Shown here one piece after another: positions 25,278 to 33,694 of a stretch of DNA of 64,000 nucleotides. How positions within the stretch are numbered: position 1 is the first letter of the stretch; each line of letters begins with the position of its first letter. The stretch is from assembly GCA_910574285.1 (NCBI GenBank), contig CAJTAL010000002.1, forward strand, positions 62,001 to 126,000, read 5' to 3'. Position numbers and translations under genes: made by a program. The notes beneath the pieces are model-generated. The model made no database searches. It saw nothing but the letters and a program-made list of their open reading frames with translations, and had not been told where the DNA came from. The stretch comes from Lachnospiraceae bacterium. GTDB lineage: Bacteria > Bacillota > Clostridia > Lachnospirales > Lachnospiraceae.

Positions 25278-26915
25278 ATGAGTTACTTGGATATCATCAT
25301 TCCTTTTGCCGGGGGGCTTGGAATGTTTATCTACGGAATGCAGATCATGGCTCAGGGTCTTGAGAACGCGGCGGGGAACAGGATGAAGTCTCTGCTGGAA
25401 GTCCTGACCAGGAACAAGCTGATGGGAGTACTTTTAGGCGCGGCAATTACTGCCGTCATCCAGAGTTCTTCCGCGACGACCGTCATGGTGGTCGGTTTTG
25501 TCAATGCGGGGATTATGAACCTGACCCAGGCGATGGGAGTTATCATGGGTGCGAATATCGGAACGACGGTAACCGGATGGCTGGTGTCCGCAGTGGAGTG
25601 GGCTGAGTTCTTAAGTCCTTCCAAGCTGGCGCCCATCGCCGTTATGCTTGGAGTCGTCGTCATGTTGACGGGGAAGAGGCGTTCGTCTAAGGAGATCGCC
25701 AGCATTATCATCGGTTTTGGACTGCTCTTTATCGGTATTACGACGATGTCGTCCGCGGTAGCGCCTCTGCAGGAATCGGAGAGCTTCTGCAGCATCTTTG
25801 TGACGCTCGGCGATAATCCGCTGCTGGGTATCCTTGCAGGTACGGTTGTGACGGCAGTCATCCAGAGCTCGTCCGCGTCCGTAGGTATCCTGCAGAGCCT
25901 TGCGGCTGCGGGCCTGGTACCTTTCAGCGCGGCAGTTTATATCATCATGGGGCAGAATATCGGTACTTGTGTGACGGCGATCCTCTCAAGTCTTGGGGCG
26001 AAGAAGAATGCTAAGACGGCGGCGCTGATGCATCTGTTATTTAATGTTATCGGTACGGGGTTATTCAGCGCGGCTGCGATTATCTATTATGAATTCGTGA
26101 ATCCGGAGATTGGCTTCGGATATATCACACAGACTCAGATCAGTATGGTGCATACCTTCTTCAATATAGGGACGACGGTGATCTTGTTCCCTCTGTCTGG
26201 TTGGATCATCAAACTGGCGAAGAAGATCGGTCATTCTGATGAAGACGAGCAGGATAAGGGCAAAGTACTTCTGGACGACCGTATTTTACAGACGCCGGCT
26301 ATCGCTCTGCAGTCAACGGTCCGGGAAGTATCACGTATGGGAGAGATCGTCGCCGAGTCCCTTCAGGTGGCAAAAGGAGTACTATTTTCATTAAAGGAAG
26401 AAGAGATACAGTTCCTGAAAGATGAGGAGAGTACGGTTGACAAGCTCAGCGCGGGAATTACAAGTTATGCCATCAAGCTGGGGGCATTGCAGATCAGTGA
26501 GAAAGAACATCAGGACGTGGCGCATCTTCTGCAGATGGTGTCAGATATGGAGCGTATCAGTGATTATTGCGAGAATATATCCGAATTCGCAGAGACTATG
26601 TATGAGAAGAAGGCTTCATTTTCCGAGATAGGAACCGAACATCTGAAAGAGATGTTCGAAGTCTGCGCGGACAGCTATCAATATGCGTACGAGGCATTTG
26701 CAGAGCAGAGCAGGGAAAAGGCGCTCAAGGTAATAGAGAAAGAGACGCAGGCGGATGATCTGGAGATCACTCTGCGCAGCAGGCATATCAAGCGGCTGGC
26801 AAGCAACCAATGCGAGACGGAAGCCGGCATCGTATTTCTGGATACGCTGGTATGTCTGGAGCGTATCTCAGACCATGCGAGGAATATAGCGGAGGAAGTC
26901 CTGGAGCGTGTATAG
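25278..26915 (+). CDS. Na/Pi cotransporter family protein with PhoU-like domain
   Basis: From ATG 25278 (AGGAGG upstream) the protein has 545 residues. The first 310 or so are membrane-spanning and contain the two inverted QSSSAT-type repeats of the NptA/PF02690 family (AVIQSSSATTVMVVGF near residue 65 and AVIQSSSASVGILQ near 205). The C-terminal 220 residues are helical and PhoU-like. Proteins of this type import phosphate with sodium and may respond to nucleotide signals. Monocistronic: it is followed by a convergent small gene. Confidence 0.92.
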   Translation: MSYLDIIIPFAGGLGMFIYGMQIMAQGLENAAGNRMKSLLEVLTRNKLMGVLLGAAITAVIQSSSATTVMVVGFVNAGIMNLTQAMGVIMGANIGTTVTGWLVSAVEWAEFLSPSKLAPIAVMLGVVVMLTGKRRSSKEIASIIIGFGLLFIGITTMSSAVAPLQESESFCSIFVTLGDNPLLGILAGTVVTAVIQSSSASVGILQSLAAAGLVPFSAAVYIIMGQNIGTCVTAILSSLGAKKNAKTAALMHLLFNVIGTGLFSAAAIIYYEFVNPEIGFGYITQTQISMVHTFFNIGTTVILFPLSGWIIKLAKKIGHSDEDEQDKGKVLLDDRILQTPAIALQSTVREVSRMGEIVAESLQVAKGVLFSLKEEEIQFLKDEESTVDKLSAGITSYAIKLGALQISEKEHQDVAHLLQMVSDMERISDYCENISEFAETMYEKKASFSEIGTEHLKEMFEVCADSYQYAYEAFAEQSREKALKVIEKETQADDLEITLRSRHIKRLASNQCETEAGIVFLDTLVCLERISDHARNIAEEVLERV

Positions 26916-26924
26916 TTCATCGTA

Positions 26925-27176
26925 TCAGCGGCCGTATTCTGCCTGAAAACGGTCTTCGATCCAGGAAACGGCTTCGCCTAGACCTTCCCTGGAGAGCGGG
27001 AATTCTTTCTTTTCTTTCTGTTCTTCAGGCGTTGCCTCGAAGCACCATGGTTCCGGATAGACATATGCATAAAGCGAATCCCCGGATGCGGTCAGATAAT
27101 AGCGCATCCCTCTATGGGAACCCGAGAAGGGTTCCTTTTTTAATGCATTGACAGTGAGTCCAGGAGTTGAGATCAT
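26925..27176 (-). CDS. Conserved small protein of unknown function
   Basis: The 83-residue product contains RYYLTASGDSLYAYVYPEPW followed by a highly charged segment and WIEDRFQAEYGR. No signal peptide or membrane helix. The start at 27176 is preceded on the minus strand by AAGAGAGGTGCC, a reasonable ribosome site. I have the impression of a small Lachnospiraceae family found near metabolic genes, but assign no function. It converges with the Na/Pi symporter gene, nine bases apart. Confidence 0.65.
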   Translation of the reverse strand: MISTPGLTVNALKKEPFSGSHRGMRYYLTASGDSLYAYVYPEPWCFEATPEEQKEKKEFPLSREGLGEAVSWIEDRFQAEYGR

Positions 27177-27381
27177 AACGGCACCTCTCTTAAATTATTG
27201 ATACTACGACTTTAACACAGTTTCGTGGAATTGGCAAATCCGAGTTTTTTGTTGGAAATTTTTTGCGGGAAATTAATTTTTATGGGAAATGTCGTAATTT
27301 GTTGAATTTAGTTATTTTCTGTGTTAAATTATTCTTCATATAGTTTCCAGAAAATGGTAATTCAATGCAGGAGAGATTGCT

Positions 27382-28713
27382 ATGAAAAGAGAATATCTGA
27401 AGGAGAATGTATATGAGGCTTTTAAGAGCCGGATGGAATTGATTTTTCGGGAATTTGACAATATCTATCTGTCATTCTCCGGCGGAAAGGACAGCGGGCT
27501 GCTGCTGAATCTGGTATTGGATTACCAGCAGAGATACGCGCCCGGCAGGAAGATCGGAGTCTTCCATCAAGACTTTGAAGCGCAGTACACGGTTACCACA
27601 GAGTATGTGGAACGGACATTCGAGCGCATCAAAGATCTGGTGGAGCCGTATTGGGTCTGTCTTCCAATGGCAACCCGGACGGCTCTGAGTAATTATGAGA
27701 TGTACTGGTATCCGTGGGATAACAAGAAGAAAGACTTGTGGGTGAGAGATATGCCGGATAAAGAATACGTGGTCAATCTGGAGAATAATCCGATCACGAC
27801 ATACCGCTACCGGATGCATCAGGAAGATCTGGCGAAGCAGTTTGGCCGCTGGTATAAGATATCTCACGGAAACAAGAAGACGGTATGCATACTGGGTATG
27901 CGTGCAGGCGAATCGTTGCAGAGGTACAGCGGCTTTCTGAATAAAAAGTACGGGTATAAAGAGGAGTGCTGGATCAGTATGCAGTTTAAAGATGTCTGGT
28001 GCGCATCGCCGCTTTATGATTGGAGTACGGAAGACGTCTGGCACGCGAATTACATCTTCAATTATGATTATAATCATCTGTATGATCTCTATTATAAGGC
28101 GGGGCTTAAGATCTCACAGATGCGCGTAGCGTCACCGTTCAATGACTATTCGAAGGATTCTCTTAATCTGTACCGGGTGATCGATCCTCAGATATGGGTA
28201 AAGCTGGTAGGAAGGGTGAAAGGAGCGAACTTCGGGGCGCTTTACGGAAGAACGAAAGCATTGGGATACCGCAATGTTACGCTGCCCGAGAACCATACAT
28301 GGAAATCCTATACGATGTTTCTTCTGGATACGCTTCCTGCGAAGCTCCGCAATAATTATATCAAGAAATTCAATACTTCGATCAAGTTCTGGCATGAGAC
28401 AGGAGGAGGGCTTGACGAGGAGGTTATTAAGGAACTGGAAGAACACGGATACAACATCAAGAGGAACGGAGTATCCAATTATACGCTGAGTAAGAAATCA
28501 AGAGTTATTTTTCTGGATAAGATACCGGATAATACGGATGATATCAAGGCGACGAAGGATATTCCAAGCTGGAAGAGGATGTGCTGCTGTATCCTGAAAA
28601 ATGACCATATCTGCAGAACTATGGGATTTGGGATTACCAGAGACCAGCAGCGGCAGATTGACGCAATACGAAAAAAATATAAAGGTGTGGAGGCGATGGA
28701 ATATGGAGTATAA
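27382..28713 (+). CDS. IbrA-like phosphoadenosine phosphosulfate reductase family protein (DUF3440)
   Basis: The 443-residue protein has the PP-loop SFSGGKDSGLL (residues 31-41) of PAPS reductase/ATP pyrophosphatase enzymes, a DUF3440-type middle region (LYDWSTEDVWHANY) and a C-terminal cysteine cluster MCCCILKNDHIC. It overlaps by 11 bases a ParB-domain gene. The same pair is IbrA/IbrB in E. coli, where it activates prophage immunoglobulin-binding genes; the biochemical activity is unknown. The protein is likely cytoplasmic and adenylates or reduces an unknown substrate. Upstream, TTGAAT-N17-TAAATT (27302-27330) is a possible promoter. Confidence 0.85.
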   Translation: MKREYLKENVYEAFKSRMELIFREFDNIYLSFSGGKDSGLLLNLVLDYQQRYAPGRKIGVFHQDFEAQYTVTTEYVERTFERIKDLVEPYWVCLPMATRTALSNYEMYWYPWDNKKKDLWVRDMPDKEYVVNLENNPITTYRYRMHQEDLAKQFGRWYKISHGNKKTVCILGMRAGESLQRYSGFLNKKYGYKEECWISMQFKDVWCASPLYDWSTEDVWHANYIFNYDYNHLYDLYYKAGLKISQMRVASPFNDYSKDSLNLYRVIDPQIWVKLVGRVKGANFGALYGRTKALGYRNVTLPENHTWKSYTMFLLDTLPAKLRNNYIKKFNTSIKFWHETGGGLDEEVIKELEEHGYNIKRNGVSNYTLSKKSRVIFLDKIPDNTDDIKATKDIPSWKRMCCCILKNDHICRTMGFGITRDQQRQIDAIRKKYKGVEAMEYGV

Positions 28714-29227
28714 GAGTCCGGTATACAATGTGATCGCGGTTTCGGTTGAGAAGGTCGTTCCCAATACATACAATCCGAATGCGGTGGCGCCGCCGGAGAT
28801 GAGACTGCTCTATGACAGTATTAAGAATGACGGTTATACGATGCCGATCGTCTGTTATCATGATAAGGCAGAGGATCAGTATATCATTGTAGATGGATTT
28901 CACAGATATCGTATCATGCTGGAACATCCGGACATCTATCAGAGGGAGCATGGATTGCTTCCGGTATCGGTCATCGAGAAGCCGTTGGAACAGAGGATGG
29001 CGAGTACGATCCGGCATAACCGCGCCCGGGGAAGCCATGACGTAGACTTGATGGGAAATGTTGTAAAGGAACTTCATGAGCTGGGACGTTCGGATGCGTG
29101 GATATCCAAACACCTTGGGATGGAGCGGGACGAGATCCTGCGGTTAAAGCAGATCACCGGACTTGCGGCGTTGTTTAAAGACATCGAATTCGGACAGGCA
29201 TGGAGACCGGAAGAGGAAAATGTCTGA
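28703..29227 (+). CDS. IbrB-like ParB N-terminal domain protein
   Basis: Starting at ATG 28703 (GGAGGCG upstream), the product has 174 residues. It has the ParB/Srx-type nuclease-fold signature IVDGFHRYRIM (around residue 60) and HNRARGSHDVDLM (around 100), followed by a helix-turn-helix-like segment SDAWISKHLGMERDEILRLKQITG. This is the layout of IbrB and related stand-alone ParB-domain proteins. It overlaps the IbrA-like gene and is the second gene of the pair. DNA binding is inferred; nothing suggests a plasmid or chromosome partition role, as no parA is present. Confidence 0.85.
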   Translation: MEYKSPVYNVIAVSVEKVVPNTYNPNAVAPPEMRLLYDSIKNDGYTMPIVCYHDKAEDQYIIVDGFHRYRIMLEHPDIYQREHGLLPVSVIEKPLEQRMASTIRHNRARGSHDVDLMGNVVKELHELGRSDAWISKHLGMERDEILRLKQITGLAALFKDIEFGQAWRPEEENV

Positions 29228-29307
29228 CGGAACTGTCAACAGCTCCCTGGGAAATGCAAAGCGGCAGTTGTGGCAATAATAAGAAAATGATATCATATCA
29301 GTAGTAT

Positions 29308-29336
29308 TTGACAATTTTACCAAAATTGACTATAAT
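29308..29336 (+). promoter_or_regulatory. Perfect consensus promoter for a short RNA
   Basis: TTGACA (29308-29313), 17 bases, TATAAT (29331-29336): all twelve consensus bases match. No ORF follows on this strand; transcription would start near 29343 and meet a terminator at about 29452. Confidence 0.85.
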
Positions 29337-29342
29337 ACACTT

Positions 29343-29452
29343 AACAGGATAGCTGGAAGGTGACTTGTCCTCACCCGTCCCGGCGATTTCATACTAAACT
29401 ACTAGAAGTAGCCGTTCCTAAACTTTAGCGAGAGCAGGACGGCTATTTCTTA
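29343..29452 (+). ncRNA. Putative antitoxin RNA convergent to the small toxin gene
   Basis: The predicted RNA of about 110 bases begins after a perfect promoter and ends in a hairpin (29404-29418 with 29436-29450, then TTCTT). It has a small internal hairpin GGTGA/TCACC (29360-29375). Its 3' part is antisense to the 3' end and terminator of the minus-strand toxin gene (29443-29526), the geometry of TxpA/RatA and BsrE-type modules. I infer that it base-pairs with the toxin mRNA. Not tested; ends are estimates. Confidence 0.6.
29404..29452. terminator. Bidirectional hairpin terminating the antitoxin RNA and toxin mRNA
   Basis: AGTAGCCGTTCCT (29406-29418) pairs with AGGACGGCTATT (29436-29447) with one bulge. 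Short T runs follow on both strands. Confidence 0.6.
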
Positions 29453-29526
29453 TGCGTATAATTCAGAATCGCGACAATCAGTAACGCGAACGTTAGCAGG
29501 ATCATGAATTCTTCATATGTACTCAT
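29443..29526 (-). CDS. Holin-like type I toxin peptide (BsrE/TxpA-like, 27 aa)
   Basis: The minus-strand frame encodes a 27-residue peptide that starts MSTYEEFMILLTFALLI and ends NYTHKK: a short polar start, one hydrophobic helix and a basic tail. This closely follows the MST(Y/F)-x-x-(L/F)M beginning of Bacillus TxpA and BsrE, type I toxins that damage the membrane. GGAAGGTGGTG lies upstream of the ATG. A -10-like TATACT (29591-29596, minus) could start a mRNA with a leader of about 60 bases. A convergent short RNA overlaps the 3' end. It is far below normal gene-calling length. Confidence 0.75.
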   Translation of the reverse strand: MSTYEEFMILLTFALLIVAILNYTHKK

Positions 29527-29661
29527 AATAATCACCACCTTCCGCAGGATCTCGGAACGGGTGAGAGCACGTCCCCCGGCTATCCGGGTAAGTATACTAT
29601 TGTCAATGTGCATTCATCGTCGTTTCCTGATGTAGTCAGAGCCCGCACTTCTGATAAGTAT

Positions 29662-29703
29662 CAAAAAAGACTGGAAACATTGATTTCACAGCGTTTCCAG
29701 TCT
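29662..29703 (-). terminator. Terminator downstream of tRNA-Gly
   Basis: On the minus strand AGACTGGAAAC (29703-29693) pairs perfectly with GTTTCCAGTCT (29678-29668) and is followed by TTTTTTG. Confidence 0.85.
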
Positions 29704-29710
29704 ATACAAA

Positions 29711-29780
29711 GCAGATAACGGGAATCGAACCCGCCTCTCCAGCTTGGGAAGCTAGCATTCTACCAATGAACTATATCTGC
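29711..29780 (-). tRNA. tRNA-Gly (anticodon CCC)
   Basis: The 70-base minus-strand sequence folds into a cloverleaf: acceptor GCAGATA/TATCTGC, D arm GTTC-ATTGGTA-GAAT, anticodon arm CTAGC-TTCCCAA-GCTGG with anticodon CCC, and T arm GCGGG-TTCGATT-CCCGT. CCA is not encoded. A promoter lies just upstream and a terminator just downstream, so it is a single-gene unit. Confidence 0.93.
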
Positions 29781-29789
29781 ATGCCATTT

Positions 29790-29818
29790 ATTATAATACG
29801 GTTTTTTCCAAAATGCAA
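29790..29818 (-). promoter_or_regulatory. Promoter of tRNA-Gly
   Basis: On the minus strand TTGCAT (29818-29813), 17 bases, perfect TATAAT (29795-29790), ten bases before the tRNA 5' end. Confidence 0.65.
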
Positions 29819-29964
29819 TCATTTTCTAAAAAAATCCAAAATTCTAAATTTTAAAAGTTACAAATTCATATGTTTGTAAAAAAACTTAAGAAATTCTTCA
29901 TACTTTCTATCGTAAGTGTTTGGATTTATGCGGTATAATGATAAAAGTTATGGTGGAGGGGCTT

Positions 29965-30657
29965 ATGAACAAAGTAATAGAAGTGAAAGAGCTTTATAAG
30001 TTGTATCGTGTAGGAGACGAAGTTGTACGTGCCTTGGACGGAGTAGGATTTGAGATCTATGAAGGTGAGTTCTGTGCGATTGTCGGGACTTCCGGTTCAG
30101 GCAAATCTACTCTTTTGAATATGCTTGCGGGCCTGGAGAAACCCACGAAAGGAAGTGTGGTGATCGCCGGGCAGCATATCGAGGGGCTTACGGAAGAGCA
30201 GTTGGTCAGGTTCCGCCGGGAGAATGTCGGGTTTATCTTTCAGTCATTCCATCTGCTGGGAACGATGAATGCCCTGGAGAACGTAGCGCTGCCTTTAAGT
30301 TTCAGGGGGGTTCCGAGGGATGTGCGGATGAAGAAGGCTGATAAGATGCTGGAGTTGGTGAAACTTAAGAAGCATAAGAAGCATCTGCCGAATCAGATGT
30401 CAGGAGGGCAGCAGCAGAGGGTCGGTGTAGCAAGGGCTCTGGTGGTTGACCCGAAGATCATATTTGCCGATGAGCCGACGGGGAATCTGGATTCACATAC
30501 ATCAGAAGATGTCATGCGGCTGATGCAGCAAGTGGTAAGAGAGCAGAAGAAGACGCTTGTCATGGTAACCCATGATTCTCATCTGGCAACTTACGCGGAC
30601 AGAGTCTTTCATATCCGGGACGGAAAGATTCTGAAGATTGAGTATAACTCAGATTAG
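29965..30657 (+). CDS. ABC transporter ATP-binding protein (MacB/LolD type)
   Basis: The ATG at 29965 follows GGTGGAGGGG and gives 230 residues. A TATAAT at 29934-29939 would place the start of transcription before this ATG and after an upstream in-frame ATG, supporting the choice. Walker A is GTSGSGKSTLLNMLAGLEKPT (split here: GTSGSGKST near residue 42), signature MSGGQQQRVGVARAL, Walker B IIFADEPTGNLDS. The ATPase belongs to the MacB/LolD family. It works with the FtsX-type permease at 32288; the large exported protein gene lies between them. Confidence 0.93.
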   Translation: MNKVIEVKELYKLYRVGDEVVRALDGVGFEIYEGEFCAIVGTSGSGKSTLLNMLAGLEKPTKGSVVIAGQHIEGLTEEQLVRFRRENVGFIFQSFHLLGTMNALENVALPLSFRGVPRDVRMKKADKMLELVKLKKHKKHLPNQMSGGQQQRVGVARALVVDPKIIFADEPTGNLDSHTSEDVMRLMQQVVREQKKTLVMVTHDSHLATYADRVFHIRDGKILKIEYNSD

Positions 30658-30717
30658 TCCGGTCTGAGCTGTATGAAAGATTATTTGGAAGAAAGTAGTT
30701 GAGGAGGAACTGATATA

Positions 30718-32322
30718 ATGAGAGCATTAAAAAGAATCCTGGCAGGAATGTGCATGGCGGCGGTGATGATGACGATATTCACTCCGTCGGAACTTAAGGC
30801 GTCAGAGCTTAAGGCGCCGAGAGGAATTGAAATTACGGCAGAAGAGACGACGGTGCCCGTACTGGGTCCGGGAGAGACTAAGATTTGGAAGTTTACCATA
30901 CATAACGGTAATGAGCAGGCTGCGAATAATGTGGTGATAATTCCAAAGTTAGGAGGTTCCGGAGCGTGGCCGTTTGTAGAAGCATGCCAGGAGGTGAATA
31001 TAGAGAAGATTGATCCGGACGGAAGTGCCTCAGTGGAATATATATTTACACAGCGGGATGACGCGCCGACTGCGGTACATAAGATTCAGTTTGATGTGTA
31101 TGCGAACGGCGAGGCGGAGCTGATGGCTTCCCAGAATTTTTATATCAAAACGACTGAAAAAGAAAAGGAAGAAAAGCCGCTTCCATTCCCGGATAACAGT
31201 GGAAATAATGTGAATGGTTCCGACAGTGTGAACGGCGATAACAGCGATAACAACGATAACAGTACGGATGATATGACCGATGCCGGACAGCAGCCTGGCG
31301 AGCCGCCGATCGTTTCCGACGGCAGCAGTGATTATATGATGGCGGATGCGGGCGGCTTCAGCAACGGCGGCGTGATCTCAGGGGGAGGCTCGAATTCCGG
31401 TTCCGTCTCTGTCCCAAGAGTTATCGTTACGGGATTTTCTACAGATCCGGCAGAGGTGCGCGCGGGAAGTAATTTTGCATTGATTATACATCTGAAGAAT
31501 ACATCGAAAGCAACGGCAGTGAGAAATATGCTGTTCGATCTGAACGCGCCGACAGAGGGCAGTGATGAACAGTCTGTAGCGCCGGCATTTCTGCCTGCGT
31601 CCGGTTCGAGTTCAATCTATCTGGACGGAATCAAGGCAAATGGAACCGCAGATATATCCATACAGTTGAACGCCAAGGCAGATCTGCTGCAGAAGCCTTA
31701 CAGTGTTGACCTCAGTATGAAGTATGAAGATGCGGAAGGCTCTCAGATAGAGGCGTCGTCCAGTATCTCGATTCCTATCAAACAGGATGCCAGATTCGAG
31801 TTCAGTGATTTTGAGATCAGTCCTGAGAGCATCTCCGTGGGGGATGAGGCGAACGTGATGTGCAATCTGTATAACCTGGGCAGAATCAAGCTGTACAATG
31901 TGAAAGCAGCTTTTGAGGGTTCCTGCATTAAGAAGGAAGAGGTATTCCTCGGCAATGTAGAGTCCGGCGCGAGCGCGTCGATCGACGCGATGTTAGAAGG
32001 GGCTGAGGCGACAGAAGGTCCGGCAAAGGTTAAGATGACGGTAAGCTATGAAGATGAAGCAGGTAAGATTGCCGTGGTTGAGAAAGAATTGGAGCTGGAA
32101 GTGACAGAGGCTATAGAAAGCGATATGATGACAGGCGGCATGGAGATGATAGAAGAGGAACAAAAGGGATTTCCGGTGCTCCCGGCTGCGGTGCTTGGGG
32201 CAGTAATTCTTATCATTATTATCATCGTGGTTGTTATTAAGAGAAGAAAGAAGAGACAGAGGATGAATGAAGAGGAGGGATTGCTGGATGAGCTGGATAG
32301 ACCTTCTGAGGATGAGCGTTAG
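30718..32322 (+). CDS. Exported, C-terminally anchored protein with CARDB-like domains
   Basis: The 534-residue protein has an N-terminal signal peptide (MRALKRILAGMCMAAVMMT...), about 110 residues of beta-rich sequence, an Asn/Asp/Gly-rich linker (about 155-235), two or three CARDB/NEW3-like beta domains (about 235-480, for example EVRAGSNFALIIHLKNTSKATA), and a single C-terminal helix (about 487-508) followed by a basic stop-transfer tail. This matches COG1361-like proteins paired with MacB-type ABC genes. It is probably displayed outside and works with the transporter; the cargo is unknown. It overlaps the permease gene by 35 bases. Confidence 0.8.
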   Translation: MRALKRILAGMCMAAVMMTIFTPSELKASELKAPRGIEITAEETTVPVLGPGETKIWKFTIHNGNEQAANNVVIIPKLGGSGAWPFVEACQEVNIEKIDPDGSASVEYIFTQRDDAPTAVHKIQFDVYANGEAELMASQNFYIKTTEKEKEEKPLPFPDNSGNNVNGSDSVNGDNSDNNDNSTDDMTDAGQQPGEPPIVSDGSSDYMMADAGGFSNGGVISGGGSNSGSVSVPRVIVTGFSTDPAEVRAGSNFALIIHLKNTSKATAVRNMLFDLNAPTEGSDEQSVAPAFLPASGSSSIYLDGIKANGTADISIQLNAKADLLQKPYSVDLSMKYEDAEGSQIEASSSISIPIKQDARFEFSDFEISPESISVGDEANVMCNLYNLGRIKLYNVKAAFEGSCIKKEEVFLGNVESGASASIDAMLEGAEATEGPAKVKMTVSYEDEAGKIAVVEKELELEVTEAIESDMMTGGMEMIEEEQKGFPVLPAAVLGAVILIIIIIVVVIKRRKKRQRMNEEEGLLDELDRPSEDER

Positions 32323-33691
32323 CAATCTGAAGAGACGGAAGCTTCGGACTTTTCTGACGGTTCTCGGTGTTATCATCGGTACGGCGTCTATCGTAGTCAT
32401 GATCTCTCTGGGGTTAGGGCTTCAGGAATCTTTGTACCGCGAAGTGGAACAATCCGGAGGTCTGACCAGTGTTAAAGTGACAGGTGCATCCGCCGGAGAT
32501 TCTATGTTTTACTCATCTTCCGGTGAAGGAGAGGAAGAGTCGAAGAAATATATTAACGACCAGGCGATTCGTGAGCTTGCGCAGGTAGGGCATGTAACTT
32601 TGGCCTCTCCGGTATATGAGATATGGGTGAACATGCTGAAAGGCAGGTACGAAGGTTCCGGTCAGTTGGTGGCGATGACGCCTGAGGCGCTTGCCGCAAG
32701 GAACATCCCGTTGGCGGAGGGAACTCTCCCGACGCCGAACAGCGGGAATCTGGAGCTGTTATATGGGAACGGAGTGTCCACGATGTTCTATGAGAGAGGA
32801 ACAGGAAGCGGCTACTATGAGACCGGAGAGATGCCGGATATTGATTTTGCTAAGGATTCCATCTTTTTGATCCTTGATCAGGATGGATATTATAACAGTA
32901 TGGGGAGTACCCCGATGATGGGGACAGATGAGTCCGGCGGTCAGCCTTCGGCTCCGAAGACGGTGCAGAAACACGTGGTAAAGGCGAGCGGAATCGTAGA
33001 AGGAGGACCGGAGGAGTATACTGCGAATTATTATAATATCTATTGCGATCTGAATACACTGAAACAAGTTCTGAAGAAGGAGTTTTCCGGCAGGGTAATC
33101 CCGGGGCAGCCGTCGACGAAGTCGGGGAAGCCATATAAGGAGTTCTGCTATTCTTACGCACAGGTGAATGTGGATGACATTGATAATGTGGAGAAAGTGG
33201 CGGCGAGTATCCGTGAGATGGGGTATAATGTAGAGACGAATGTGGAATATCTGAACAGTATGCAGAGTCAGTTCAACATTATTCAGGCAGTGCTTGGAGG
33301 GATCGGCGCGGTGTCTCTCTTTGTGGCGGCGATCGGAATCGCCAACACGATGATGATGTCTATCTATGAGCGGACCAAAGAGATCGGCGTGATCAAGGTG
33401 CTGGGCTGCAGCCTTAAGAATATTAAGCAGATGTTTCTGTTAGAAGCGGCGTTCATCGGCCTGATCGGAGGCGCGGCAGGGAATATACTGAGTTTCCTGA
33501 TGTCATGGGCGATTAACCTGGTAACGGGTCATGGAGCGGCCATGGGATTCGACGGAAATATCTCGTATATCCCTATGTGGCTGGTACTCCTGTCGATGGG
33601 ATTCGCCATGCTGGTAGGTATCATAGCCGGATACTTTCCTGCATTGCGCGCGATGAAGTTAAGCCCGTTGGCGGCTATCCGCAATGAATAG
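32288..33691 (+). CDS. ABC transporter permease (MacB/FtsX family)
   Basis: I start at ATG 32288, nine bases after GGAGGG; an in-frame ATG at 32267 gives a charged extension with no better site. The 467-residue protein has an N-terminal helix after a basic LKRRKLRTFLTVLGVIIGTAS segment (split over the helix start), a long extracytoplasmic MacB_PCD-like domain (about 45-330), and three C-terminal helices of the FtsX family, with SIYERTKEIGVIKVLGC between them. It forms the membrane part of the ABC system whose ATPase is at 29965. MacB-type systems often do not pump across the membrane but transduce force. Confidence 0.9.
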   Translation: MSWIDLLRMSVSNLKRRKLRTFLTVLGVIIGTASIVVMISLGLGLQESLYREVEQSGGLTSVKVTGASAGDSMFYSSSGEGEEESKKYINDQAIRELAQVGHVTLASPVYEIWVNMLKGRYEGSGQLVAMTPEALAARNIPLAEGTLPTPNSGNLELLYGNGVSTMFYERGTGSGYYETGEMPDIDFAKDSIFLILDQDGYYNSMGSTPMMGTDESGGQPSAPKTVQKHVVKASGIVEGGPEEYTANYYNIYCDLNTLKQVLKKEFSGRVIPGQPSTKSGKPYKEFCYSYAQVNVDDIDNVEKVAASIREMGYNVETNVEYLNSMQSQFNIIQAVLGGIGAVSLFVAAIGIANTMMMSIYERTKEIGVIKVLGCSLKNIKQMFLLEAAFIGLIGGAAGNILSFLMSWAINLVTGHGAAMGFDGNISYIPMWLVLLSMGFAMLVGIIAGYFPALRAMKLSPLAAIRNE

Positions 33692-33694
33692 AAA

